Assembly (NCBI GenBank): GCA_020639255.1
Contig: JACKGZ010000011.1
Location: 1 to 26,481 of the forward strand
DNA: 26,481 nt
Direction of reading: 5' to 3'
Source: Phycisphaera sp.
GTDB lineage: Bacteria > Planctomycetota > Phycisphaerae > Phycisphaerales > UBA1924
Part shown: positions 16,336-23,011 of the stretch, in pieces
Layout of the letters: the number at the start of each line of letters is the position of its first letter
Position numbering within the stretch: position 1 is the first letter of the stretch
The notes under the pieces: generated by a model
What the model saw: only the letters and a program-made list of their open reading frames with translations
Told to the model about the DNA's origin: nothing
The model's database searches: none
Made by a program: the position numbers and the translations under genes

Positions 16336-17670
16336 ATGTGTCCGGCTTTCGGGGGTATGAAATCCTCTAAGCTGCTTGAATTGCAGCGGTTTATGGGTGT
16401 CCGCTTGTGCAGGGCCGGACATCGCAGCAGGGGTGTTAAATTGGGCAAAGAGCGATCAGTGTGGGAGGTGGCCGATGGCATTGCCATTATCTTTATGTGT
16501 GCCGCGATGACGGCTAGGACCAGGATGCTTGAGCACGCCTCGCCTTTGATTCGGCTGCTCGGGCAGCGGGATGCCCTGCATCACGACGCCTCTCTGCTCG
16601 AGCGAGAGCTGGCTGTTTTTCGATCGCAGCGAGAACGGAAGCCGGCTCACCAAAGGCCACACTACTCCCCCGCCGAGCGAGCGCAGATCCTTGAAGTCAT
16701 GAAGCTCCGAGGATGGTCCGCCAAGGAAGCCGGGGCACGCTTCGTCGTGCATTCGAACACGATCCGCAACTGGCAGAAGGCTGTTCATGACAAACTAAAA
16801 GCCGAGCAGCTGTTCGGTGGTCCGCCGTGGAACAGATTGCATGACGGTGTCCGCCGGCTTGTTCACGAGATTAGAGAGGCTTTTCCTGAGTCCGAATTCG
16901 GGACGAGGACGATCGCGCGGCACATCATGCGTGCTGGGATTCGTGTGAGCCGGACGTCGATCAGGAGAGTGCTTCAGGAGGGGCCGCCGAGCCCGGCGAA
17001 AATACATGCACCAATTCGTGTGACAAAGGCACCGGCACATGTGCGTCACCCGACGAAGCCAAACCAGGTGTGGCACCTGGATATGACCGAGATCCGCGTA
17101 CTCTGGAAGAGGATCGAGATTGCTGCGATAGTCGATGGATTTAGTAGGAAGATCATCGCGATGCAAGTGTTTGGGCGTAGACCCGCATCGAAGGAACTGG
17201 AGGATTTGGTCGAGTGCTCGATCGAGAGCGGTGGGGCATCGCCGCGGTTTCTGGTGACGGATCACGGCAGCCAGTTTCGATCTGAATTTCGCTCCAGTAT
17301 CGAATCGTTCGATGTAATGCACATCCGCTGCCAAGTCCAAACATGGCAGCTCAACGCCAAGGTCGAGCGGGTCTTCAAGGATGTGAAGGCTTGGGTGCGT
17401 CGATCGGCGTTGCCGATGAGCCTGAAATCGATTCAACGTCGCATTGATGCATACGCGAAATGGCATAACCGATACCGGCCACATTCGGCCCATGGTACAT
17501 TGACTCCGGTCGAGGCAGGACACGGTATTTCAGCAACCGAGACCGTGACTTACAGACAGAAAGGAGGTGTTGAGCCCAGAATCAAGATGCACAGACGATG
17601 CGTACGAGGAGATCCGAGACTGGCCTATCCGGTCATCCGGGTCTCGGAACGCCGTCTTGATGCCGCATAA
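16336..17670 (+). CDS. DDE-type transposase with integrase (rve) core
   Basis: Catalyses transposition of the surrounding element. The open frame gives 444 residues. A helix-turn-helix lies at about 110-150 (SPAERAQILEVMKLRGWSAK, then HSNTIRNWQ). A second HTH_21-like helical region carries EFGTRTIARHIMRAGIRVSR. The rve catalytic core has WHLDMTEI (Asp249), VTDHGSQF (Asp309) and NAKVERVFKD (Glu344), a D-59-D-34-E spacing. The core is followed by RYRPHSAHGTLTPVEA, typical of IS3/IS481-like transposases. All three acidic residues are present, so it may be active. The start is uncertain: ATG at 16336 is the first in the element, but Met8, Met54 and Met58 (16507) are alternatives, and the conserved part begins near Met58. 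The stop is 7 bp inside the right inverted repeat. Confidence 0.9.
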   Translation: MCPAFGGMKSSKLLELQRFMGVRLCRAGHRSRGVKLGKERSVWEVADGIAIIFMCAAMTARTRMLEHASPLIRLLGQRDALHHDASLLERELAVFRSQRERKPAHQRPHYSPAERAQILEVMKLRGWSAKEAGARFVVHSNTIRNWQKAVHDKLKAEQLFGGPPWNRLHDGVRRLVHEIREAFPESEFGTRTIARHIMRAGIRVSRTSIRRVLQEGPPSPAKIHAPIRVTKAPAHVRHPTKPNQVWHLDMTEIRVLWKRIEIAAIVDGFSRKIIAMQVFGRRPASKELEDLVECSIESGGASPRFLVTDHGSQFRSEFRSSIESFDVMHIRCQVQTWQLNAKVERVFKDVKAWVRRSALPMSLKSIQRRIDAYAKWHNRYRPHSAHGTLTPVEAGHGISATETVTYRQKGGVEPRIKMHRRCVRGDPRLAYPVIRVSERRLDAA

Positions 17671-17677
17671 GGCAGCA

Positions 17678-17696
17678 CACAAACTCCTGGCCCACC
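17678..17696 (-). repeat. Right terminal inverted repeat of the insertion sequence
   Basis: CACAAACTCCTGGCCCACC is the exact reverse complement of the left repeat. It starts 7 bp after the transposase stop codon. Confidence 0.85.
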
Positions 17697-17764
17697 TGAA
17701 AGGTGGTGCTGAAGACGAATGTGGGCTGCATCGAGCGGCGAAATCAGATTGAAGCGAGTAGGCA

Positions 17765-17780
17765 ACGGCGAATACGCCGT
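17765..17780 (+). terminator. Possible terminator between the insertion sequence and the convergent nos operon
   Basis: A short hairpin, ACGGCG-AATA-CGCCGT (6-bp stem, 4-base loop), is followed on the plus strand by a pyrimidine-rich tract (GCTTATTGTTCTTCTTGC). It could stop transcription leaving the transposase gene. The minus side has no comparable T-run, so it is a poorer candidate for ending the nos operon. Confidence 0.35.
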
Positions 17781-17862
17781 GCTTATTGTTCTTCTTGCTA
17801 CACCCTTCGCTCGTCCGCTACTGGCTTCCACTCTCGTTAGGGCTCGTGTCTTGGGGGGGAAG

Positions 17863-18591
17863 TTATTTTCGACTAAGAAGCCCTTCTGCTTTGACACCAT
17901 CGGGGAACAAGATGTTGTTCTCTTTGTGGATGTGGATATGCGTGTCGCGTTCGAGTTCTCCAAGCAGTTTATAGCACTCTTTCCAGGTCGAGCACGCATG
18001 CGACGGGGGTGTAAGATCATCAGTGAGCGAGTGGATCCGAGCAAATGCCTCGCCGACATCGTCGTGGTCGTGGACCATGCAGTCGATCGGGCGGCGCACA
18101 CTCCACGGAGGTCCGCTGGTGATTTCGGACTTCCGTTCCAGTCGCCGGAGCCATGGAAACAGCACGCGTTCCTCACGGATGAAATGGTCGTGCATGTCCT
18201 CGGTCAAGGCGGAAAATACGTCTTGCAATTCCATGAGTCTTGGCTCATCGTCGCCGTGCGCAGCAACGCACTTCCCGATGAGGACACATAGCCGATCAAG
18301 GGCCTCTCTTGCAAACCGGTGGTGTGTCTTTTCGATATGGTTCGCGAGTTCCGTCATAGACATCGCGGTGTAATCTGTCTCGTCAACTCCACCGGCCACT
18401 GGGGATACGTACTCGATGAGGCGTTTCAGGATGGATTGCACATCGTTTCCGCTGAGAGCCCCCGATTCTTCGAGCGTTCGGCTGCCGTTGCAGCAGAAAT
18501 CGATCCGAAGCCGTTCAAGCTCTGGGATAAGTTCCGGGTAGTCCTTGGCAATCTGCCCGACGCTCATGGCTTTTGTGATCTTACGGACCAT
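17863..18591 (-). CDS. ric: Iron-sulfur cluster repair di-iron protein (Ric/ScdA/YtfE family)
   Basis: Cytoplasmic hemerythrin-like di-iron protein; family members repair iron-sulfur centres damaged by nitric oxide or peroxide. The 242-residue product has the N-terminal ScdA_N/DUF542 domain with the diagnostic FCCNG (residues 32-36), then a four-helix hemerythrin-like domain with ligand-type motifs HIEKTHHRF, MHDHFIREERVLFPWL, MVHDHDDVGEAF and THIHIHKENNILFP. ATG at 18591 is chosen because a perfect AAGGAGG lies 6 bp upstream; the frame is open further upstream only as a shadow of nosL. It starts 11 bp before the end of nosL and is the last gene of the nos unit, which ties NO-damage repair to N2O respiration. 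Family assignment is strong; its role here is inferred. Confidence 0.92.
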   Translation of the reverse strand: MVRKITKAMSVGQIAKDYPELIPELERLRIDFCCNGSRTLEESGALSGNDVQSILKRLIEYVSPVAGGVDETDYTAMSMTELANHIEKTHHRFAREALDRLCVLIGKCVAAHGDDEPRLMELQDVFSALTEDMHDHFIREERVLFPWLRRLERKSEITSGPPWSVRRPIDCMVHDHDDVGEAFARIHSLTDDLTPPSHACSTWKECYKLLGELERDTHIHIHKENNILFPDGVKAEGLLSRK

Positions 18592-19084
18592 TTGCGGCCT
18601 CCTTCGATGAATCAACGGGTGCACCGGAGTAGCCCATTCGTTGCCAGGCAGCACCAAAGGCCATCGATTCCCCATCGGTTTCGGCCAGCAGTGATTCTGC
18701 CTCGTCTGGCGATGCGAAAGCTGCGAAGCCGGACCCCATCGGGGAACGTATCGAGGGGGACGCCACAAAGTGAGCTTCCTCGGTGCGGAACCACTCGCGA
18801 GTAGCGTGGCTGTGCGACCAGCGGGCGAGGACAGTGTGGTTCGGGTTTTCCACCTCGTAGTTGACCTGACAATTGAAGTCATCAAAGAGCTTTGTCTCCG
18901 GGCCACGCTCGCTCTCGATAACGGTGACGGTCGCCCACCGTTCTTCGCTGATGATCATGTTGCACTGATCGCAGACGGCATCGCCATACTGAATTCTGGG
19001 GGGCGCGACCGAGTCCCCCTCGTCACAGCCTCCGAGAATTAGAGTACACGAAATGGCTGCATACGTAAATCTTCGGCACTTCAT
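18581..19084 (-). CDS. nosL: NosL copper-chaperone lipoprotein
   Basis: Copper(I)-binding lipoprotein that delivers copper for assembly of the NosZ CuZ site. The 167-residue product has a lipoprotein signal with lipobox LGGC (Cys20), followed after a short linker by YGDAVCDQCNMIISE. There CxxCxM (Cys38, Cys41, Met43) is the NosL metal-binding motif. The C-terminal portion (EAHFVASPSIRSPMGSGFAA) matches the conserved SPMG region. ATG at 19084 overlaps the nosY stop as ATGA and has AAGGGG upstream; the frame is open for 28 more codons, but these are nosY shadow. ric begins inside its 3' end. Confidence 0.95.
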   Translation of the reverse strand: MKCRRFTYAAISCTLILGGCDEGDSVAPPRIQYGDAVCDQCNMIISEERWATVTVIESERGPETKLFDDFNCQVNYEVENPNHTVLARWSHSHATREWFRTEEAHFVASPSIRSPMGSGFAAFASPDEAESLLAETDGESMAFGAAWQRMGYSGAPVDSSKEAANGP

Positions 19085-19968
19085 ACAGTACCCCTTCTCG
19101 TAAACAGGAAGATCGCGACCCCGAGCGGGGCGATCGTCCAGGCAATGAGCGTTGAGACCAAGACCCATGGCAGGGCGCTACCCAATGTCTGAGACGCATA
19201 CGCGCCGACCGGGCCGAGCACGTCCAGCGATGCATTCATGCTGACAATGACGGCCATCTTGAAACACTGGAGCGGGTTGATTGATGCGAGGCCAAAGATC
19301 TCCTGGACATGAAGTTTGAAGATGACCGAGCTGGCCATCAGCCCGAGATCGCTCACGAACACCAATGTGAGCCAGACGAACAGGGCTACACCGGTCGCGA
19401 CCGAGGTTCGGCGGGAGACCACTGATATCAGAAAACCAACGCTGAGCATCGCAATCGCCAGGAGTGCCGTCAGACCGATGAGCATCAGGAAGTCAAAGAC
19501 ACCTGCGCCCCCGGCTCGCCAGGCGAGCACCCCAGCGCTGATGCCGAACCCGATGCACAGCGAGCAGATGAGCGCCACGGCGAGACCAAAGTACTTTCCG
19601 AGCAACACCTGGGACCGAGAAACAGGCTGCGAGAGCATGTAGAGTAGTGTTCCCCGCTCGCGTTCACCGGCGATCGATCCAGCGCCGGCCGTGAGCGCCA
19701 TCAGCGGCACCACAAGCATGATGAGATTCAGCAGGCCCGCGGCGGTCCGCCCGAACCCCGCAAAGCCGTGGGAGCCGACGCCGCTGAGCGAGAGGAACGA
19801 CACCCCTACCGCGAGCACGGTGAACGCCATCGTATAGAGGATGAACCATTTGCTCGCCAAGGCATCGCGAAACTCACGACGGGCGAACCGCGCAATTCCG
19901 CCGACAAAGGATGGAGCTGTGGGCATCCCGATAGGTATTGGGTGCGACTGGAGTTGGGCGGAACTCAT
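19081..19968 (-). CDS. nosY: NosY ABC transporter permease
   Basis: Membrane subunit of the NosFY ABC transporter that works with NosD in copper-site maturation of NosZ. The 295-residue product has a charged N-terminus, then about six hydrophobic segments (for example FILYTMAFTVLAVGVSFLSL, LLNLIMLVVPLMALTAGAGS, MLIGLTALLAIAMLSVGFLI). It carries the ABC-2 family motif GERERGTLLYMLSQPVSRSQ, the probable coupling-helix contact with NosF. NosY-typical features include VSRRTSVATGVALFVWLTLV and SINPLQCFKM. Start and stop both overlap neighbours by 4 bp (ATGA), giving a tightly coupled nosF-nosY-nosL string. Confidence 0.94.
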   Translation of the reverse strand: MSSAQLQSHPIPIGMPTAPSFVGGIARFARREFRDALASKWFILYTMAFTVLAVGVSFLSLSGVGSHGFAGFGRTAAGLLNLIMLVVPLMALTAGAGSIAGERERGTLLYMLSQPVSRSQVLLGKYFGLAVALICSLCIGFGISAGVLAWRAGGAGVFDFLMLIGLTALLAIAMLSVGFLISVVSRRTSVATGVALFVWLTLVFVSDLGLMASSVIFKLHVQEIFGLASINPLQCFKMAVIVSMNASLDVLGPVGAYASQTLGSALPWVLVSTLIAWTIAPLGVAIFLFTRRGTV

Positions 19969-20846
19969 TGTGAGGCCTCCGGAAGTCGGACATCATCGAG
20001 GACTTCGATATCCCGGACTTCGATGTGATGACGGGCCAGCGCAATGATCGGCTCGGCTTTCCGATCACGGGCCACGGCGACACACAAACCGTGGCCGTTG
20101 AGATGCACCGCATGACCGGCGCTGCGCAGCGCATCAGCAGCATCTGTTTCACTCGCCATGCTCAGATACAGTCGGACGACCTGGACTGGCTTCTCGGTCG
20201 GCCATAGCTCGGCTGGTGTGGTGTCACGTTCGAGTTGCCCACGCTCCAGCACCAGCACCCGGTCGGCCAAGGAGATCACCTCGTCTGGCCGGTGCGATGC
20301 AAAGAGCAACGTCTTGCCCGCTTCACGGAGCTGTTGGAGCGTCAGAACGACCTCGCCACGCCCCGCGGCATCGAGGTTCGAGGTGGGCTCGTCAAGAATG
20401 ATCAGTGGGGGATCGCTCAGCAACGCCACGGCGAGTGCCAGTCGCTGCTTCATCCCACCAGAGAGATCGCGTACGCGTTTGCGCTCGTGTCCCGTGAGCC
20501 CGACCGCATCGAGTGCTCGGGCAGCCTGGGCGCGATCAACCCCGCGGAGCTTAGCGAAGAACATCATCGCCGAGCCGAGCCGGGCGTCGTCGTGGAACGC
20601 GAGTTCCTGCGGCACGTAGCCGACCAGCGCCCTCGCATGCCTTCCTCGCCTACGGACATCGATTCCGTTCATCGTGACGCGGCCTCGATGCCGGATCACT
20701 CCGAGCAGGCATCGGATCAGCGTTGTCTTCCCGGCGCCATTGCTGCCCCAGAGTGCGACCGATCCACCCGCTTCTAGAGCAAACGAGACATCCGACACCG
20801 CCTGCATCTTTCCGAATCGCTTGGTGATGTTCGCTGAATGGATCAT
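19965..20846 (-). CDS. nosF: NosF ABC transporter ATP-binding protein
   Basis: Cytoplasmic ATPase driving the NosDFY complex. The 293-residue product has Walker A WGSNGAGKTTLIRCLL near residue 35, the Q-loop region YVPQELAFHD, signature LSGGMKQRLALA, Walker B PLIILDEPTSNLDAAG and the switch His in LLFASHRPDEV. The roughly 75-residue C-terminal extension after the nucleotide-binding domain fits NosF proteins. It overlaps nosD and nosY by 4 bp each. Confidence 0.95.
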   Translation of the reverse strand: MIHSANITKRFGKMQAVSDVSFALEAGGSVALWGSNGAGKTTLIRCLLGVIRHRGRVTMNGIDVRRRGRHARALVGYVPQELAFHDDARLGSAMMFFAKLRGVDRAQAARALDAVGLTGHERKRVRDLSGGMKQRLALAVALLSDPPLIILDEPTSNLDAAGRGEVVLTLQQLREAGKTLLFASHRPDEVISLADRVLVLERGQLERDTTPAELWPTEKPVQVVRLYLSMASETDAADALRSAGHAVHLNGHGLCVAVARDRKAEPIIALARHHIEVRDIEVLDDVRLPEASQ

Positions 20847-22246
20847 GACCGGTCTCCTCTGGGCGCTGCTCCAAGCCTGGGTTCGACGATCGTGTACACG
20901 ATCACACCCGCGGCTATCGCGAGCATCGAAACTGCGAGCATGAGCATCGAACCCACTTGACGGCCTTTAGCCGCCATGTCCAGACGGATCTCCGGAGGCG
21001 AAGCGAGAGGGGAGGGATCGACAAGCGTCGATTGAGGCCTGAGTTCCGGCAGTGCCCGAGAGGTAAACTCGATCGCCCGCTGTGCCGGGCTGTGCACGAA
21101 CAGCCTCAGATTGGGTTCATTCGCAAGCATCGCGCCGAACAGGCTCTGTGGTTCGTACACGACATCTCCGATGCCGTTGCCATCGAGATCGAAACCCGCG
21201 TAGTCCGACCAATAGTTGCCGACTCCCTCGCGAGCAAACGTGTTGTTCACAAGCCGACCACGCCCATGAGTGGCTGCGGGCTCTTCGTTCTCGATGAACG
21301 CGTTATTCGTGAACACATTGTCGTGTGTGTTGGGCGTGGCGAGCAGCCCGATCTCGTTGAACGCGATCAAGTTGGACTCGAACAGGCCCTTTGATCCAAC
21401 AGATGACGGGCTGTTGTCGATGTACACGCCGACCCTGTTCGCCAGCAGCGCATTCCCGGTAATGGTAATGTCATCGCAGTCCTTGAGCCCGATGCCGTAT
21501 CCGCTGGCGCCTCGGTTGTTGCTCATCCGATTCTCGCGGAGCGTGATCCCGTTGCTGTACATGAGGTACACACCGACGGAATTGTTCAGCAGATCGTTCT
21601 GTTCGAGAACCGAGCCGTGGCTGTACATGAAGTGCAGCCCGTAGCGGCTCCCCATCACTGTGTTCCCTCTGATTCGCAGATCTTCGGAATACCAGAAGAC
21701 CATGTCGCGTGAGTTGTGCACGACATTACCCTCGACGAGACATCCGTGGCTCCACCAGAGCCGGATCCCGTCGCCGCGTCGTCCGGGTTCAAGATCTATG
21801 CACTCAATTTTGTTGCTGCGGATGATCGCATTTGGTGATTCTCGAAGGTCAATCCCGAAGAGCGACTCACTGATGTTATTCGACTCGATGACGACATCGG
21901 CTGCGATAACACGGATCGCCGCGGGCTCGCCGGTCACGTCCAGGCCCGAGTTCCGGACTGTGCAATGCCTGATCACAACCCCGTCCGCGAGCACCTCGAT
22001 AACCGTCCCTCGCCCCAGTCCATCGAGTACGGCGCCGTCGCTGCCATCGAGCACGACCGGCTTGCGCACGACGAGGTTTCCCTCGTACACGCCAGCAGGA
22101 ACCCGAATAATCGTTCCTGCGTCAGCGTTGGAGATCATTTCGGTGATGACTGCTATCGGCTTCGGATCGCTGTGCTGCTCACAGCGCGTTTCTACCGCCG
22201 TCCAGATGAGCATGGCAGTCAGGATGGTGCCTAGTGTGCGAGCCAC
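20843..22246 (-). CDS. nosD: NosD periplasmic copper-maturation protein (right-handed beta-helix)
   Basis: Periplasmic partner of NosFY that binds copper chaperone and NosZ during CuZ assembly. The 467-residue product begins at a GTG (22246) with GGAG 8 bp upstream and has an N-terminal signal sequence. A long run of parallel beta-helix (CASH/PbH1) rungs from about residue 70 to 340 includes GDGIRLWWSHGCLVEGNVV, YGLHFMYSHGSVLEQN, YLMYSNGITLRENR and YGIGLKDCDDITITGN. The NosD hallmark GNYWSDYAGFDLDGNGIGD follows. A single C-terminal transmembrane helix (LMLAVSMLAIAAGVIVYTIV) ends the protein, so it is probably anchored facing the periplasm. The stop overlaps nosF as ATGA; the NosB-like gene ends 14 bp upstream. 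Confidence 0.95.
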   Translation of the reverse strand: MARTLGTILTAMLIWTAVETRCEQHSDPKPIAVITEMISNADAGTIIRVPAGVYEGNLVVRKPVVLDGSDGAVLDGLGRGTVIEVLADGVVIRHCTVRNSGLDVTGEPAAIRVIAADVVIESNNISESLFGIDLRESPNAIIRSNKIECIDLEPGRRGDGIRLWWSHGCLVEGNVVHNSRDMVFWYSEDLRIRGNTVMGSRYGLHFMYSHGSVLEQNDLLNNSVGVYLMYSNGITLRENRMSNNRGASGYGIGLKDCDDITITGNALLANRVGVYIDNSPSSVGSKGLFESNLIAFNEIGLLATPNTHDNVFTNNAFIENEEPAATHGRGRLVNNTFAREGVGNYWSDYAGFDLDGNGIGDVVYEPQSLFGAMLANEPNLRLFVHSPAQRAIEFTSRALPELRPQSTLVDPSPLASPPEIRLDMAAKGRQVGSMLMLAVSMLAIAAGVIVYTIVEPRLGAAPRGDRS

Positions 22247-22260
22247 GAACTGTCTCCAGA

Positions 22261-22932
22261 TCAGGTTGTAGATGTGCGTAGTGCCTTGTTCTGCTTGACG
22301 AGCGGCAGGTACGCCCTGCGATGGAAGAGCAAAGCCAGTACCAGGACGAACGAGGCGATACTCGCGAGGATCAGCCCGGTTCCGGGCGTGGCGATCGTGA
22401 CGAACTGCCCGATGCCGCCCTTACCTATTGCGGTCGGAACGAACGGCTTCACCGCGTTCGAGAGCGGTGCTTCGGGGTCGAGGTTCAGACCGAAGTGCCG
22501 CATCCACAGATGGAGGTCGAGCAGGAAGACGATCGGGAAGAACACAACAGGCACAACCAGCAGGACCGCCCAGCGTGTGTGGATGTACGCGGCGAGTTCC
22601 AGCATCACGACGAAGGCGATCATGACAAAGACGCCAACAGTGCGTTCGATCTCGGCTGCTTCGTAGAGCGACCGCATCCCGATGTAATGGTTGAGGCCGT
22701 CGATCTCTGCGACATCACCGGTAAGCGCGTTGAGATACGCTGTCATGTGCAACCCGTCCGGGTACTGCGGAGCCTGCAATTCCATGTGCCAGTAGGGGAG
22801 GAACAGCGAAACAAGCAGAAGCACCCGCGCGACAAGCAACAGGAAGCCTGGGGTGCCGTACCGCAGCGAGTGTCTCGAAGCCTCGAGCGGGTTGACGCGT
22901 GGACCAAAGAAGCGGTCGATAAGAGCGGTCAT
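22261..22932 (-). CDS. NosB-like integral membrane protein of clade II nos clusters
   Basis: A 223-residue membrane protein between nosZ and nosD, in the position of NosB in clade II nos clusters such as that of Wolinella. ATG at 22932 follows AAGGAAGGGAC; the frame stays open upstream but only through the nosZ end. Four hydrophobic segments are visible (about 30-48, 98-117, 120-143 and 193-212). The loop after the first contains conserved-looking APQYPDGLHM, DGLNHYIGM and several His/Met residues; HLWMRHFGLNL follows the third helix. The similarity to NosB-type proteins is from memory of the PQYPxGL / GLNHYIGM pattern. Function is not established; the position and His/Met-rich loop suggest a role in electron transfer to, or maturation of, NosZ. 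Confidence 0.7.
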   Translation of the reverse strand: MTALIDRFFGPRVNPLEASRHSLRYGTPGFLLLVARVLLLVSLFLPYWHMELQAPQYPDGLHMTAYLNALTGDVAEIDGLNHYIGMRSLYEAAEIERTVGVFVMIAFVVMLELAAYIHTRWAVLLVVPVVFFPIVFLLDLHLWMRHFGLNLDPEAPLSNAVKPFVPTAIGKGGIGQFVTIATPGTGLILASIASFVLVLALLFHRRAYLPLVKQNKALRTSTT

Positions 22933-23011
22933 GTCCCTTCCTTTCGACGTAGAGCGGAATGCGTGTATCAAACCGCCCGGGGCGCTTCCGCGCCCGCGGG
23001 CAGGAGTCTCA

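Larger units (their letters stand above)
16297..17696 (+). mobile_element. Insertion sequence of about 1.4 kb with 19-bp terminal inverted repeats
   Basis: A single transposase gene fills the element. Its ends are a perfect 19-bp inverted repeat, GGTGGGCCAGGAGTTTGTG at 16297-16315 and its reverse complement at 17678-17696. Pairing continues imperfectly inward (GCGCC versus TGCTGCC). If the true tips are TG...CA, as in IS3/IS481-like elements, the element would be 16299-17694. No target-site duplication of 3-5 bp is evident with either choice of ends. The element sits directly downstream of the nos operon and convergent with it. Confidence 0.85.

Noticed and set aside
16290..17702. Target-site duplication around the insertion sequence
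   Set aside because: The bases flanking the two inverted repeats do not match for 3-9 bp with any reasonable choice of tips.
18592..18906. Upstream extension of the ric open frame
   Set aside because: It overlaps nosL in another frame with Arg/Ser/Thr-rich nonsense composition; the perfect ribosome site fixes the start at 18591.
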